Positions 20,348-32,010 are shown, counted from the first letter of the stretch. The stretch: DNA of 64,000 bases from Bacillus sp. CGMCC 1.16541 (GCF_003184905.1 NZ_QFRU01000005.1:228684-292683); one strand, 5' to 3'. Notes: generated from the letters alone by a model not told the origin. Made by a program: numbers and translations.

Positions 20348-20914
20348 TTACGCTTTAATTAACGATAAAACCTCTGCTCTTGCTGCAACATCCGTTTCTA
20401 AAATGCCTCTTACAGCTGATGTGATTGTCATGGACCCTGGCTTTTTAACACCTCGCATAGTCATACACATATGCTCAGCTTCAACGATAACCATGACACC
20501 ATGAGGATTTAATGATTCAACGATGGAGTCGGCTACCGTTGATGTAATACGCTCTTGTAACTGCGGACGTTTAGCTACCGCTTCAACCGCTCTGGCTAAT
20601 TTGCTAAGTCCTGTTACTTTACCACCTTTAGGTATGTAGGCTACATGAGCCTTTCCATAGAAAGGAACTAAATGATGTTCACACATCGAATAAAACGGAA
20701 TATCTTTTACTAGCACAAGTTCTTCATGATCTTCACCAAACACCGTTTTAAAATGCTCTTTAGGATCTTCATTCAATCCCGAGAATACTTCTTCATACAT
20801 TTTAGCTACACGCTTTGGGGTATCTAGTAACCCTTCTCGATTTGGATCTTCTCCAATGGCTTCTAAAAGAAGTCTAACCGCTTGCTCGATTTGAGGTTTA
20901 TTGACAGATGACAT
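20348..20914 (-). CDS. folE: GTP cyclohydrolase I
   Basis: The open frame reaches 20974, but the ATG at 20914 ([19 protein letters not shown]) has GGAGG upstream, giving 188 residues. Zinc ligands are in [15 protein letters not shown] and [10 protein letters not shown], and the active-site region [17 protein letters not shown] is intact. First enzyme of tetrahydrofolate synthesis. Also known as mtrA because it shares an operon with mtrB. Confidence 0.97.
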   Translation of the reverse strand: MSSVNKPQIEQAVRLLLEAIGEDPNREGLLDTPKRVAKMYEEVFSGLNEDPKEHFKTVFGEDHEELVLVKDIPFYSMCEHHLVPFYGKAHVAYIPKGGKVTGLSKLARAVEAVAKRPQLQERITSTVADSIVESLNPHGVMVIVEAEHMCMTMRGVKKPGSMTITSAVRGILETDVAARAEVLSLIKA

Positions 20915-20978
20915 TTTGACATCCTCCAAGTATAAGTTTAAAGAAATTCTAGCATAGACGCTATCCAAAGGCAAAAAA

Positions 20979-21007
20979 GAAAGGTCGCTCGATTTGCGAC
21001 CTTTCTA
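20979..21007 (-). terminator. Terminator of hbs
   Basis: Perfect 11-bp arms AGAAAGGTCGC (20979-20989) and GCGACCTTTCT (20997-21007), followed on the minus strand by a run of T (TTTTTTGCC). Confidence 0.9.
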
Positions 21008-21051
21008 AGCTCTTTATACATGACTAGTAAACAGTCATTTTTATGTAAAGA

Positions 21052-21324
21052 TTATTTCACAGCATCTTTAAGAGCTTTACCTGGTTTGAATGCAGGAACT
21101 TTGCTCGCTGGAATTTCGATTTCTTCACCAGTTTGTGGGTTGCGACCTTTACGAGCTGCACGCTCACGAACTTCAAAGTTACCAAAACCGATTAATTGTA
21201 CTTTATCGCCTTTTTTTAGAGTTTCTAAGATAGACTCAAAAACAGCATCAACTGCTTTTGTAGCATCTTTCTTTGAAAGCTCACTCGCTTCTGCAACAGC
21301 ATTAATTAATTCTGTCTTGTTCAT
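21052..21324 (-). CDS. hbs: DNA-binding protein HU
   Basis: The open frame reaches 21435, but the ATG at 21324 ([16 protein letters not shown]) has GGAGGTG upstream and gives the standard 90 residues. The HU signature [24 protein letters not shown] forms the DNA-binding arm. It is the main nucleoid protein of Bacillus. Monocistronic between spoIVA and folE, with its own terminator. Confidence 0.98.
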   Translation of the reverse strand: MNKTELINAVAEASELSKKDATKAVDAVFESILETLKKGDKVQLIGFGNFEVRERAARKGRNPQTGEEIEIPASKVPAFKPGKALKDAVK

Positions 21325-21589
21325 GCCATTCACCTCCTCCCAAAATAGGGTCTTATCCATAACTAGAAGCCGATGTACAGAATCTAGTAACTGTTTATAT
21401 ATCATTTCTTTACAAAATGATACATTCTTATACATAACTATTATGTATTAACAATGCTTATAATAAACGATAAACCTCTATAATTCAATGTTTTTAAGCA
21501 TACTCTATACAAAAAACATAGCGATCAATCAATTTCTGATAAAAGATTAACATATGAACAAGTCCACCGCAAGTTAATTAAACAAAAAG

Positions 21590-21609
21590 AGGCCCCTTTA
21601 GAGGAGCCT
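21590..21609 (-). terminator. Terminator of spoIVA
   Basis: Short stem AGGCCCC (21590-21596) with GGAGCCT (21603-21609), one G-U pair in the RNA, followed on the minus strand by CTCTTTTTGTTT. It lies just after the spoIVA stop. Confidence 0.8.
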
Positions 21610-21613
21610 TTCC

Positions 21614-23092
21614 TTATAAGATAATGGCAATCAATCCACCAGAGCCTTCATTAATGATACGCTCTAGTGTTTCTTTTAGCTTGTATCGAGCATTTTCTGG
21701 CATAAGAGATAATTTTGCTTGTATCCCTTCTCTTACGATAGAGCTAAGTGAACGCCCAAAGATGTCCGAATTCCAGATTGATAGTGGGTCATCTTCAAAA
21801 TCTTGCATTAAATAACGTACAAGCTCTTCACTCTGCTTTTCTGTACCAATAATTGGAGCGAACTCAGATTCGACATCCACTTTAATCATATGAATCGAAG
21901 GTGCAACTGCTTTTAATCTGACACCGAAACGAGCACCTTGCCTAATAATCTCTGGCTCATCTAAACTCATATCAGCAAGAGACGGTGCAGCGATACCGTA
22001 TCCTGTTTGCTTTACCATTCTTAATGCATCTGACACTTGATCATACTCTAACTTAGCATGAACAAAATCTTGCATTAACTCTAATAGATGATCGCGGCCA
22101 CGAATTTCGACACCTACAACTTCTTTTAAAATTTGGTCATACAAGTCGTCTGGCGCATATAAGTCAATTTCGGCTATCCCTTGACCCATCTCAATTCCAG
22201 CTAACCTTGCTTGTTCAATAAACTCATACTCACTAAATTGATCCACAACTCGATCGACATCTCTTAATCGTTTAATATCTTTTACGATTTCTTTTACTGC
22301 TTCTTGATAACTTTCTCTTAACCAATGTTTGTCTTTTAATACCATTACCCAGCTTGGTAAATTGACATTGACTTCTAACACCGGGAATTCGAATAGAGCT
22401 TCACGTAACACGTTCATAACATCTGTATCACGCATACTCTCAACGCTCATTGCTAAAACCGGAATATCGTATTTTTGAGTGAGTTGTGCTCTTAACTTAT
22501 CTGTATCTGGATGATACGGCTGAACCGTATTAATAATCATAATGAACGGTTTTCCAACCTCTTTTAATTCGTTAATTACTCGCTCTTCTGCTTCAACATA
22601 ATCATGACGAGGAATTTCTCCGATTGATCCATCTGTCGTAATGACAACTCCAATCGTAGAATGCTCTTGAATTACTTTTCGAGTACCAATTTCTGCAGCT
22701 TCATGAAACGGAATTGGTTCTTCATACCACGGTGTATTAATCATGCGTGGTCCGTTTTCATCTTCATAACCTTTCGCACCCGGTACCGTGTATCCAACAC
22801 AATCAACTAATCTTATGTTAACCTCAAGTCCGTCATCTACCTGAATGTTGACTGCTTGATTTGGAACGAACTTTGGCTCAGTTGTCATAATCGTCTTACC
22901 CGCAGCACTTTGCGGTAATTCGTCTTGTGTTCGAGCGCGCTCCGCTTCATTTTGAATATTCGGTAAAACTACTAGCTCCATAAATTTTTTGATGAAAGTA
23001 GACTTACCTGTACGTACTGCACCAACTACTCCTAAATAAATATCGCCACCTGTTCGCTCAGCGATATCCTTGAAAATATCTACCTTTTCCAA
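21614..23092 (-). CDS. spoIVA: Stage IV sporulation protein A, coat morphogenetic ATPase
   Basis: 492 residues, exactly the family length. Walker A GAVRTGKS at 24-31, then a TRAFAC-like GTPase-derived domain with VDCVGYTVPGAKGY and ITTDGSIGEIPRHDYVEAEE. The C-terminus GSGGLIAIIL resembles the region that binds SpoVM. It hydrolyses ATP to polymerise on the forespore surface and forms the basement layer for the coat. A sigma-E-type promoter is visible upstream. Confidence 0.98.
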   Translation of the reverse strand: MEKVDIFKDIAERTGGDIYLGVVGAVRTGKSTFIKKFMELVVLPNIQNEAERARTQDELPQSAAGKTIMTTEPKFVPNQAVNIQVDDGLEVNIRLVDCVGYTVPGAKGYEDENGPRMINTPWYEEPIPFHEAAEIGTRKVIQEHSTIGVVITTDGSIGEIPRHDYVEAEERVINELKEVGKPFIMIINTVQPYHPDTDKLRAQLTQKYDIPVLAMSVESMRDTDVMNVLREALFEFPVLEVNVNLPSWVMVLKDKHWLRESYQEAVKEIVKDIKRLRDVDRVVDQFSEYEFIEQARLAGIEMGQGIAEIDLYAPDDLYDQILKEVVGVEIRGRDHLLELMQDFVHAKLEYDQVSDALRMVKQTGYGIAAPSLADMSLDEPEIIRQGARFGVRLKAVAPSIHMIKVDVESEFAPIIGTEKQSEELVRYLMQDFEDDPLSIWNSDIFGRSLSSIVREGIQAKLSLMPENARYKLKETLERIINEGSGGLIAIIL

Positions 23093-23160
23093 AAGATCCC
23101 CTCCGATCTATGAGTTCATGGGATATGATATCCATTGCGAGAATAAATTAGGACAATACA

Positions 23161-23190
23161 TATCTATGATGTTGTCCTATTAAAATATGA
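23161..23190 (-). promoter_or_regulatory. Possible sigma-E promoter of spoIVA
   Basis: On the minus strand TCATATT (23190-23184) matches the sigma-E -35 consensus and, 15 bases on, CATAGATA (23168-23161) resembles the -10 consensus CATACAnT. Mother-cell expression of spoIVA by sigma-E is established in B. subtilis; the site here is an inference from the match. Confidence 0.5.
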
Positions 23191-23286
23191 CTTCTCTTAC
23201 AAAAATTTATGATTTTTTTCCTATGTTGACTAACTTCACGATTGCAAACAGTATCAGTTATGGTAAAGCGTGAAGAAGAAAGAAAA

Positions 23287-23325
23287 AACCCTTTCTCACT
23301 GAATTTTATTCAAAGAGAAAGGGTT
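23287..23325 (-). terminator. Terminator of yphF
   Basis: Perfect arms AACCCTTTCTC (23287-23297) and GAGAAAGGGTT (23315-23325), followed on the minus strand by TTTTCTTTCTT. Confidence 0.88.
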
Positions 23326-23331
23326 CATGAC

Positions 23332-24057
23332 TTATTTTTCTAAAAATATTGGTTCTTTTGTTTTTTCATCAATTGTATATGGCAAAGAATACGCTGGTAC
23401 AAAGTCCGATTTTCTCATTAACAACTCTCGAATATCGTCTCCTTGCTTAAATTGATGATCCTCTTTCGATAACGCATCATATAAGTCTGCAGAGTAATCA
23501 ATGAATATGTTACCTTCATGATTCATGACTAATGGTAAGTTATTTCCTGAGAACGGACTTACTACATAAGCTGGCTCTTTAAAATTTAATTTTTTATAAT
23601 CAATCGAAAAAACACCTTTTGCTAACACTTCTTTAAACGGGGCATATCCACTATTTTTTTGACGATACATATTTAAGTGAACGTTTACTTCGCGTATCTT
23701 CTCTGCTGTTCTTAAGTCTATTAACTTAACAGTTGGATTTTCTTCAACGTTTGTTAATACATATGAAAAAACGCCTCCGCTTTCAAATGAGGTTCCAGGT
23801 GCTTCTTGCATATAACGAGGAATAAGTTTGTTAAAGTCGATTGGATACTTTTGATAAATAGGGGTTTTCATATCTCGATCTTTAATCGGGAGTAACCCTC
23901 CACTGTCCTCTTGATATTGATCAACAACAGTTTGAACAGCTGCAATTTGATCTTTATATGGAATTTGATTTTTCTGAAGTTTTTCCTCAGGATACAAGCA
24001 CCCTGATAATAATAAAGTAATACTAGCTAACAACGCTAAAAATGTAAGCCTTTTCAT
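23332..24057 (-). CDS. yphF: Lipoprotein YphF
   Basis: The ATG at 24057 has AGGAAGGT upstream and is preferred over the frame start at 24084; 241 residues. The N-terminus MKRLTFLALLASITLLLSGC is a lipoprotein signal with the lipobox cysteine at residue 20, so the mature protein is anchored to the outer face of the membrane. The rest has no recognised catalytic motif. It matches YphF by position between yphE and spoIVA; function unknown. Confidence 0.85.
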   Translation of the reverse strand: MKRLTFLALLASITLLLSGCLYPEEKLQKNQIPYKDQIAAVQTVVDQYQEDSGGLLPIKDRDMKTPIYQKYPIDFNKLIPRYMQEAPGTSFESGGVFSYVLTNVEENPTVKLIDLRTAEKIREVNVHLNMYRQKNSGYAPFKEVLAKGVFSIDYKKLNFKEPAYVVSPFSGNNLPLVMNHEGNIFIDYSADLYDALSKEDHQFKQGDDIRELLMRKSDFVPAYSLPYTIDEKTKEPIFLEK

Positions 24058-24089
24058 ATTGTACCTTCCTACCTTATGTATCATATTTT

Positions 24090-24293
24090 CTACTCAGGTG
24101 TTGGACCACTAAACACAACAAAGAAAATAATAATTCCTGCCAAAATCATTAGTACGTATGCAATAAATGCGATAATGGTTTTTAATATGCGGTTTTTAAT
24201 CACATATCGACTCAAGTAAATCGACAAAACTGAAATAAACATAAAACCCATCGAACCAAGGGAAATCCACATCTTCATTAACGCTGGGGACAT
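24090..24293 (-). CDS. yphE: Small membrane protein YphE (DUF2768)
   Basis: The frame opens at a TTG at 24317, but the ATG at 24293 (MSPALMKMWISLGSMGFMF) has GGAG nine bases upstream, giving 67 residues. Two membrane segments (about 8-28 and 40-62) are separated by a short basic loop (RYVIKNRILK). Located between gpsA and yphF as in Bacillus; function unknown. Confidence 0.82.
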   Translation of the reverse strand: MSPALMKMWISLGSMGFMFISVLSIYLSRYVIKNRILKTIIAFIAYVLMILAGIIIFFVVFSGPTPE

Positions 24294-24362
24294 GACTATC
24301 AACTCCTTTTCCGACAACCATTATACCATATGTATCGAAAAGATAGATTGAAAAATAAAAAA

Positions 24363-24393
24363 GCTGAAGTGAAGGGGGCATCTTCACCTCAGC
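24363..24393 (-). terminator. Terminator of gpsA
   Basis: Arms GCTGAAGTGAAG (24363-24374) and CTTCACCTCAGC (24382-24393) with one mismatch; on the minus strand followed by TTTTTTATTTTTC. Confidence 0.88.
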
Positions 24394-24556
24394 ATCGACT
24401 AAACATCCCACGCTAAAATAGTTCTACTCATCATTTTTACACTGTATCTTATGCATGAACACCCGTTTAGGCATCATCAATTGGTTAATTTCTTTGTATT
24501 GTTTTTTTACAATGACTCACTTTGAACTGTATCAACCTTTCGAATGTTCACATTCA

Positions 24557-25600
24557 TTAGTCATTCATTCGTTCGCCTAAAATGTTTGCTAAATCTTCCA
24601 TTTCATGCGTTTTTGTTCGAGCCATTAATGAATCTACAGCATCCTTTGCCTTTACGTTATTAAATAACACATCATATAACGCAGCTGTAATTGGCATTTT
24701 CACCTCATACTTTTGAGCAAGTTGATAAGCTGCTTTTGTTGTACGTACACCTTCTACAACCATTCCCATATTAGCTAGTACTTCATCTAAGTTATATCCT
24801 TTTCCTAATAAATTACCAGCTCGCCAGTTTCTTGAATGAACACTTGTACATGTCACAACTAAATCTCCAATTCCCGTTAAACCTAAGAACGTAAGAGGAT
24901 TTGCTCCGAGTTTACTTCCTAATCTGGCAATCTCAGCTAGGCCTCTCGTAATTAAAGCAGCTTTTGCATTATCTCCGTACTCTAAACCATCTGTAATACC
25001 AGCAGCTAAAGCGATAATGTTTTTCAATGCCCCTCCAATTTCAACTCCAATAATATCCGGGTTTGTATACACACGGAAATATTGCTGATTAGTAAAAAGA
25101 TCTTGAACTTTTTCAGCCGCCTGCATATTATGAGAAGAAACTGTCACAGTAGTAGGTTGTCTGCGACTCACTTCTTCTGCGTGACTAGGTCCTGATAAAA
25201 CAACGACATCTGCTAAAAGCTCATCTGGCATTTCTTGTTCAATCATTTCAGAGATACGCATTAATGTATCTGGTTCAATCCCTTTACTTACATGAACAAT
25301 CGTCAAAGCATCACTTGCCACTTCTTTTAACTGTGCCATTACTTCGCGCATTGCTTTTGTCGGTACAGCCAAAACAATGGTTTCCACTTCACAAATCGCA
25401 TCTGCTAAAGATGTAAATCCTTTTAGGGTTTGAGGTAGCTGAACATCAGGCAAGTATTTGTTATTGGTATGATTCTCATTAATCTCTTGAATAATTTGCT
25501 CACGGTGCCCCCAAATACGCACCTCATGTCCATTGTCAGCAAGAACAAAAGCCAAAGCTGTTCCCCAACTTCCTGCTCCTAATACTGCAATCTTCTCCAC
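24557..25600 (-). CDS. gpsA: Glycerol-3-phosphate dehydrogenase [NAD(P)+]
   Basis: 347 residues. The nucleotide-binding loop [12 protein letters not shown] is at about 5-16, and the catalytic region contains [27 protein letters not shown] with the active lysine. It reduces dihydroxyacetone phosphate to sn-glycerol 3-phosphate for phospholipid synthesis. Starts 18 bases after der, probably co-transcribed with it. Confidence 0.97.
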   Translation of the reverse strand: MEKIAVLGAGSWGTALAFVLADNGHEVRIWGHREQIIQEINENHTNNKYLPDVQLPQTLKGFTSLADAICEVETIVLAVPTKAMREVMAQLKEVASDALTIVHVSKGIEPDTLMRISEMIEQEMPDELLADVVVLSGPSHAEEVSRRQPTTVTVSSHNMQAAEKVQDLFTNQQYFRVYTNPDIIGVEIGGALKNIIALAAGITDGLEYGDNAKAALITRGLAEIARLGSKLGANPLTFLGLTGIGDLVVTCTSVHSRNWRAGNLLGKGYNLDEVLANMGMVVEGVRTTKAAYQLAQKYEVKMPITAALYDVLFNNVKAKDAVDSLMARTKTHEMEDLANILGERMND

Positions 25601-25618
25601 CTATATCACATCCTACTT

Positions 25619-26929
25619 TTATTTTCGTGCTCTTGGGATCATTTTAATTGGTGTACCTTCAAATCCGAACGCTTCACGTAGCTTATTTTCTAAGAAACGC
25701 TCATATGAAAAGTGCATAAGTTCAGGATCATTCACAAACACAACAAATGTTGGTGGTTTAACAGCAACTTGCGTTGTGTAATAAATTTTCAAACGACTTC
25801 CGTTATGAGTTGGTGTTGGATTCATTGCAACAGCATCCATAATGACGTCGTTGATTACACTTGTTTCTGCACGCAATGAGTGATTTTCACTAGCTAAATT
25901 AATCATTGGCAGAAGTGTATGTGTACGCTTTTTCGTTTTAGCTGATAAGAAAACAATTGGTGCATAATCTAAGAATAAGAAGTGATCACGTATTTTTTGC
26001 TCGAATTGTTTCATTGTCTTTTCGTCTTTTTCAACTGTATCCCATTTGTTTACAACAATTACAACCGCTTTACCAGCTTCATGAGCATACCCTGCAATAC
26101 GCTTGTCTTGCTCGATAATTCCTTCTTCCGCATTTAGTACAACAAGAACAACATCAGAACGCTCAATGGCCTTTAGTGCGCGAAGTACACTGTATTTTTC
26201 TGTACTTTCATACACTTTTCCTTTCTTTCTCATTCCTGCCGTATCAATAACAACGTACTCTTGGTCTTCTTTTGTAAACTGCGTATCAATGGCGTCACGA
26301 GTTGTTCCTGCAATATTACTTACAATTACACGCTCTTCACCTAATAACGCATTAACAAGAGACGACTTCCCTACATTTGGACGACCGATTAAAGAGAAGC
26401 AAATCGTCTCTTCAGAATACTCCGTTTCTCCTTCTTTAGGAAAATACTTAGCGGCCTCATCTAATAAATCTCCTAATCCAAGTCCATGAGTACCTGAGAT
26501 TGGGAACGGCTCACCAAACCCAAGAGCATAAAAGTCATACATAAGCTCTCTCATATCTGGGTTGTCAATTTTATTAACGGCTAATACAACAGGTTTCTTT
26601 GACTTATATAGAATTTTTGCTACTTCTTCATCAGCACCGGTAATTCCATCTCGACCGTTAGTTAGGAAAATAATTACGTCCGCTTCGTCAATCGCAATCT
26701 CTGCTTGGTGCTTAATTTGTTCAATAAAAGGCTCGTCTCCAATGTCGATTCCGCCTGTATCAATAATATTAAAGTCCGTGTTTAACCACTCACCTGAGCT
26801 ATAAATACGATCACGTGTTACTCCTGGAATATCTTCTACAATTGACACTCTTTCTCCTACAATACGATTAAAAATCGTTGACTTTCCAACATTCGGTCTT
26901 CCAACGATTGCTATAATTGGCTTTGGCAT
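25619..26929 (-). CDS. der: Ribosome assembly GTPase Der (EngA)
   Basis: 436 residues with two GTPase domains in tandem: GRPNVGKST near residue 9 with DTGG, and GRPNVGKSS near residue 182 with [10 protein letters not shown], each followed by NKxD. The C-terminal KH-like domain ends in [11 protein letters not shown]. It is needed for 50S subunit maturation. The family name in B. subtilis is also yphC. Confidence 0.98.
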   Translation of the reverse strand: MPKPIIAIVGRPNVGKSTIFNRIVGERVSIVEDIPGVTRDRIYSSGEWLNTDFNIIDTGGIDIGDEPFIEQIKHQAEIAIDEADVIIFLTNGRDGITGADEEVAKILYKSKKPVVLAVNKIDNPDMRELMYDFYALGFGEPFPISGTHGLGLGDLLDEAAKYFPKEGETEYSEETICFSLIGRPNVGKSSLVNALLGEERVIVSNIAGTTRDAIDTQFTKEDQEYVVIDTAGMRKKGKVYESTEKYSVLRALKAIERSDVVLVVLNAEEGIIEQDKRIAGYAHEAGKAVVIVVNKWDTVEKDEKTMKQFEQKIRDHFLFLDYAPIVFLSAKTKKRTHTLLPMINLASENHSLRAETSVINDVIMDAVAMNPTPTHNGSRLKIYYTTQVAVKPPTFVVFVNDPELMHFSYERFLENKLREAFGFEGTPIKMIPRARK

Positions 26930-27238
26930 ATCATTACTTCCCTTCTTTTATCTATAAATATGTAAGTTAATTTTCTGAACGAAAATATAGCATGCTACAT
27001 ATAAGGTTTGCTTCATAAACCGAGGTCATGCATTCAATGATGCATGACCCCGACTGTTTGTTAATGAGGAAATTAGAACCTATTAACACTCTCAAACTGT
27101 TACAGTTGAGATAGCCTTTTCAATCTAATAATTTTATCAAAAAAAGTAATAAACAACAATATAATCTTTTATGATCAAATTTCTTAACAAGAAAGTACAC
27201 GTAATTGATGAACTTTTAGCGCCTCTCTCACTCTTCTT
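26930..27238. other. Intergenic region upstream of der
   Basis: No gene was found in these 309 bases. It contains an inverted repeat GGTCATGCAT/ATGCATGACC (about 27028-27052), likely the end of the yphA transcript, and a second small repeat TCTCAA-CTG/CAGTTGAGA near 27090-27111. The remainder is AT-rich. Confidence 0.5.
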
Positions 27239-27847
27239 TTACTTATAGGTAGTTTGTTTTTGTTTGTTCCATTTTAGCAGGTATCCATCAAAATAAACGG
27301 TCATTTTCAAAATCCCTTCCCATACACTAATAGTTAACACCGTGATGGCTATAATGTCTAATAGCAATAAAGCACCAATCTCGTAAGGAAAAGACAGCGT
27401 TCTAAGTACAAAAGAAAAAAATAAATCACCTTGACAGATCGCAATAATAGAACAAATAATTCTCATTTTATACGTTTTAACTAACATAAAGATCACATAA
27501 AGAATAAGAGTACTAACTATTAAGCGTTTATCAATAAAGATCCATACAGGATCGTACAATTCAAATAAACAAAAGCTTGCATAAGCGATAGCTCCAATAA
27601 ATGAAGCTATGAAATAATAAACTTGTTGTCTAACTTTCACACGTGAAAAGCTTATATAACTCATAATGAGTAACAGTAAATATGTACCACTGACTGTCAT
27701 CGTAAGCAATTGGACATTCGTTAAGGATAAACTAATACTAAATAATATAATGGCTGTATACCAAAACCGTTGCTTTGTTTTGTCCATAAAGAACGTTGTG
27801 ACAATCCACCCCATCCATGCAAACCAATAAAAATAAATTCCTTCCAT
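27239..27847 (-). CDS. yphA: Membrane protein YphA
   Basis: The ATG at 27847 (MEGIYFYWFAWMGWIVTTF) has AAAGGTGGTG upstream and is preferred over 27871; 202 residues. Hydrophobic throughout, with six or so membrane segments, and no catalytic motif. The start and its position upstream of der match B. subtilis YphA. Function unknown. Confidence 0.75.
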   Translation of the reverse strand: MEGIYFYWFAWMGWIVTTFFMDKTKQRFWYTAIILFSISLSLTNVQLLTMTVSGTYLLLLIMSYISFSRVKVRQQVYYFIASFIGAIAYASFCLFELYDPVWIFIDKRLIVSTLILYVIFMLVKTYKMRIICSIIAICQGDLFFSFVLRTLSFPYEIGALLLLDIIAITVLTISVWEGILKMTVYFDGYLLKWNKQKQTTYK

Positions 27848-27968
27848 TTTTTCACCACCTTTTATTTCCATTATGTATCATTCGAAAGAAACTTAATCTT
27901 CATTGCGGTATAAATGAAAGCAGTTTGGTAAATATATAAAGGATGATGGTACGAAGGAGGAATAAAAA

Positions 27969-28100
27969 ATGAGTAAAGACCGCCAAGAAAAGAAGTTAAA
28001 ACAATCAAAAAAAGTAGAATCTGATCGTGACCAAGGACTTCATTATCCAGGGGCAACAAATCTTCAAAGTCCTGAGGAAGCACGTGATATCAATAGATAA
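27969..28100 (+). CDS. ypzI: YpzI family small protein
   Basis: 43 residues, too short for routine ORF calling. It has a strong GGAGG site (27954-27959 region), a charged start (MSKDRQEKKLKQSKKVESDRDQ), and the conserved segment GLHYPGATNLQSPEEA. It lies between yphA and fni as in Bacillus and is one of few plus-strand genes. It is hydrophilic and probably disordered; function unknown. Confidence 0.85.
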   Translation: MSKDRQEKKLKQSKKVESDRDQGLHYPGATNLQSPEEARDINR

Positions 28101-28101
28101 C

Positions 28102-28132
28102 AAAAAGGCCTGATGCTTGATCAGGCCTTTTT
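28102..28132. terminator. Bidirectional terminator between ypzI and fni
   Basis: Perfect 12-bp arms AAAAAGGCCTGA and TCAGGCCTTTTT. A T run follows on either strand, so it can serve both ypzI (plus) and fni (minus). Confidence 0.92.
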
Positions 28133-28133
28133 G

Positions 28134-29189
<1,056 letters not shown>

Positions 29190-29195
29190 TCACCA

Positions 29196-30335
29196 TTACT
29201 TTAATTTTTTTAGTTGATCTCCAATCATGTCACCTAATTGAAAGCCTTTTACTTCTTCAATCGGCTCATAATTACGATAGTCTTCCTCTGATTGTTTTTC
29301 TTCAAGATCACGGATACTTAAAGACATTCTTTTTTCACTTTCATTCACATCTAATACTTTTACTTTTACCTTTTCTCCCTCTTTTAATACTTCATGAGGA
29401 GTAGAGATGTGTTTATTTGCAATGTGTGAAATGTGAACTAATCCTTCAACGCCAGGAGCTACTTCAACGAATGCACCGAATGATACAAGTCGCTTTACAG
29501 TACCATCTAGCACATCTCCTCGCTCAAACTCTGATGAAATATTTGTCCAAGGGCCCTCTAATATATCCTTAATTGATAATGATACACGACGATTCTCTTT
29601 GTCAACTGATAGTACTTTCACTTTTACTTGCTGACCTTCTTCTACAACGTCCGATGGCTTCTCTACACGTGTATGTGCTAATTGTGAAATGTGAACTAAC
29701 CCATCAACTCCACCGATATCAACAAATGCACCGAAGTCTGTTAGGCGTTGTACCTTTCCTTCTAACACTTGGCCTGCTTTTAAAGAGCTCATAACAGTTG
29801 CTTTTTCATTTAGTAACTGCTCTTCTACTACATCACGATGAGATAAAATCACACGATTCTTCTCTTTATCTAACTCTTTCACTTTTACAGTTAACGTTTT
29901 ACCTTTGTAATCTTCGAAGTTTTCAACAAAGTATGTTTCAACAAGAGAAGCTGGGATGAATCCTCTTACACCAATATCAACGACTAATCCACCCTTTACA
30001 ACCTCTTTTACTTCCGCTTCAAATACCTCTTTAGACACAAGCTTCTGCTCAAGGTCTTCCCATGCCTTTTCAGCATCAATCGCACGTTTGGATAAAACGA
30101 GTAGTTCATCTTCTACTTTAATCACTTTTGCTTGCACTTCTGTACCTACATCAATAGCATCTGTAGCTTTTTCAATATGCAAGCTTGATAATTCACTGAT
30201 TGGAATAATTCCGTCTAGTTTACTCCCCTCTACTTCAACAAGAACTTGCTTTTCTTCGACTTTTGTTACGACACCACTTACGCGATCTCCCACTTCTAAT
30301 GCGTTAAATTCTACTTGATTCATATCTTCTACCAT
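29196..30335 (-). CDS. ypfD: S1 domain RNA-binding protein YpfD (ribosomal protein S1 homologue)
   Basis: 379 residues with four S1 (OB-fold) domains at about 13-80, 100-168, 186-254 and 271-340, each ending in a LSxR/LSIKD-type strand (LSKRAID, LSHRDVV, LSIKDIL, LSIRDLE). The C-terminus GFQLGDMIGDQLKKLK is conserved in Bacillus YpfD. Smaller than the six-domain enterobacterial S1. It follows plsC with about 250 bases between, where there is only an imperfect repeat. Confidence 0.95.
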   Translation of the reverse strand: MVEDMNQVEFNALEVGDRVSGVVTKVEEKQVLVEVEGSKLDGIIPISELSSLHIEKATDAIDVGTEVQAKVIKVEDELLVLSKRAIDAEKAWEDLEQKLVSKEVFEAEVKEVVKGGLVVDIGVRGFIPASLVETYFVENFEDYKGKTLTVKVKELDKEKNRVILSHRDVVEEQLLNEKATVMSSLKAGQVLEGKVQRLTDFGAFVDIGGVDGLVHISQLAHTRVEKPSDVVEEGQQVKVKVLSVDKENRRVSLSIKDILEGPWTNISSEFERGDVLDGTVKRLVSFGAFVEVAPGVEGLVHISHIANKHISTPHEVLKEGEKVKVKVLDVNESEKRMSLSIRDLEEKQSEEDYRNYEPIEEVKGFQLGDMIGDQLKKLK

Positions 30336-30586
30336 CGTCTAATCCTCCTTAGTTACTAACCTACAGTATGTATTAAAATAAAAGAAGCTAATTTTCACTC
30401 AAAGCAAGATACCTCTAGATGTTTGAAACCATTGTTCTTTTTGTTACTTATTCTAGAGATATCCTTTCCATTGAGATTAGATTCTTTTAACAATTAGTAG
30501 TGTATATAACTACGTATAGAAAAAACTCTCTTTGTTACTAACTTCTAATAAATAGAATCTTTTGTCAAGCAAAAAGGTGCCAACTA

Positions 30587-31165
30587 TTAATATTTTTCAA
30601 GCAATTCTGCAATTTCAGCCATAATCGCATCCGTTACCTCGTCAGCCGATGCTCTTCGCTCACGAAACTCACTCATGTTCATTGGCAGTCCGTAAACTAC
30701 TTTCACTTTTCGAAACGCCTTATATGGCCCTATAATCGCACAAGGAACAACGACAGCATCAGAACGCAACGCAAAGAATCCTACACCCGCTAACCCTTTT
30801 CCAAGTTTTCCATCTCTGCTTCTTGTACCTTCCGGAAACAAACCAAGCACTTTTCCTTCTTTTAAAAGGGCAATTCCTTTTCTTAAAGCTTCACGGTCTC
30901 CCATCCCTCTTTTAACAGGGAAAGCTTGTAATCCCGGTAAGATACTTTTTAATATTGGCGCACGAAACAACTCTTCTTTTGCCATAAATGAAATCGGTCT
31001 TGGACATGTAATCCCTACTGCTGGTGGATCTAAGTTATCAATATGATTGGAACAAAGAATAACTCCACCTTCTTTTGGAATATTCTCTGTCCCAATAGCT
31101 TCAACTCGATAGATGGGCTTTAATACGCCTTTCACAACAGACCTTGCAAATGTATAAAAGCTCAT
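30587..31165 (-). CDS. plsC: 1-acyl-sn-glycerol-3-phosphate acyltransferase
   Basis: The ATG at 31165 (MSFYTFARSVVKGVLKPIYRV) has AAAGG and GAGGAG upstream and starts just after the cmk stop; the ATG at 31183 lacks a ribosome site. 192 residues. The acyltransferase motifs are SNHIDNLDPP (HxxxxD) and FPEGTRSRDGKLG. It makes phosphatidic acid in the membrane. Co-transcribed with cmk. Confidence 0.93.
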   Translation of the reverse strand: MSFYTFARSVVKGVLKPIYRVEAIGTENIPKEGGVILCSNHIDNLDPPAVGITCPRPISFMAKEELFRAPILKSILPGLQAFPVKRGMGDREALRKGIALLKEGKVLGLFPEGTRSRDGKLGKGLAGVGFFALRSDAVVVPCAIIGPYKAFRKVKVVYGLPMNMSEFRERRASADEVTDAIMAEIAELLEKY

Positions 31166-31169
31166 CTCC

Positions 31170-31841
31170 TCATATCCTTTCATTCACAATTGCAAGTATA
31201 CGATCTACAACATCATAAATAGTTAATGAGGTTGTATCAATTTGGGTAGCATCCTCTGCTTTTTTCAACGGCGCCACTTCTCGTTCTGAGTCTAACTTAT
31301 CTCTTTTAGCGATTTCCTCTTTTAATTGCTCAATGTTAGAGGTAAATCCTTTTGATATATTTTCTTCATGTCGTCTTTTGGCGCGTTCTTCAACAGAAGC
31401 TAGTAAAAAAACCTTTACCTCTGCATTCGGTAATACATGAGTACCGATGTCACGACCATCCATTACAACGCCACCACTTTTTGCTAATTGCTGCTGACGA
31501 GCTACCATCTCTTCTCTTATACCCCGATGCTTTGCCACAATTGATACAGCATTTGTTACCTCAGATGAACGAACTTCCATCGTGACATCTACCCGATCTA
31601 AGAGGACAATCTGACCATCATTAGAAGGCTGTAAATCAATTGTAGTACGCTGTAATAACGCTAGAAGTGCATCTTCATTTTGCAAATCAAGATTTTGTTG
31701 TTGAGCTTTATAAGTAATAGCACGATACATAGCACCCGTGTCTACATAAATGTATGACAATTTCTCTGCAATAATTTTAGCAACCGTACTTTTCCCAGCA
31801 GCTGCTGGGCCATCGATTGCAATTGAAATACGTTTTTCCAT
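31170..31841 (-). CDS. cmk: Cytidylate kinase
   Basis: 223 residues. The P-loop is [15 protein letters not shown] at about 7-21, followed by [13 protein letters not shown] and [14 protein letters not shown]. It phosphorylates CMP and dCMP. First gene of cmk-plsC; the cmk-ypfD neighbourhood is conserved in Bacillus. Confidence 0.97.
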   Translation of the reverse strand: MEKRISIAIDGPAAAGKSTVAKIIAEKLSYIYVDTGAMYRAITYKAQQQNLDLQNEDALLALLQRTTIDLQPSNDGQIVLLDRVDVTMEVRSSEVTNAVSIVAKHRGIREEMVARQQQLAKSGGVVMDGRDIGTHVLPNAEVKVFLLASVEERAKRRHEENISKGFTSNIEQLKEEIAKRDKLDSEREVAPLKKAEDATQIDTTSLTIYDVVDRILAIVNERI

Positions 31842-31939
31842 ACTTCCTCCTTAAATTCACAAAAAATAAACAGACCTTATTCTTTTATCTGCTATAGAAA
31901 TGGACTTTCAACATATATGATGATAGATGACGAAAAAAA

Positions 31940-31967
31940 GAGCAGGTAATGATCCTGCACCTTGCTC
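31940..31967 (-). terminator. Terminator of ypfB
   Basis: GCAGG/CCTGC stem inside GAGCA/TGCTC, followed on the minus strand by CTCTTTTTTTCGTC. It lies 43 bases after the ypfB stop. Confidence 0.75.
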
Positions 31968-32010
31968 GTTTATCGATAAATTATCTATTGTTATTTTATC
32001 ATACGACTGT

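Noticed and set aside
26103..26489. Antisense 128-residue frame in der
   Set aside because: Serine/threonine-rich shadow of the GTPase gene, with no ribosome site.
29956..30318. Antisense 120-residue frame in ypfD
   Set aside because: Low-complexity Thr/Ser translation opposite a conserved S1-domain gene.
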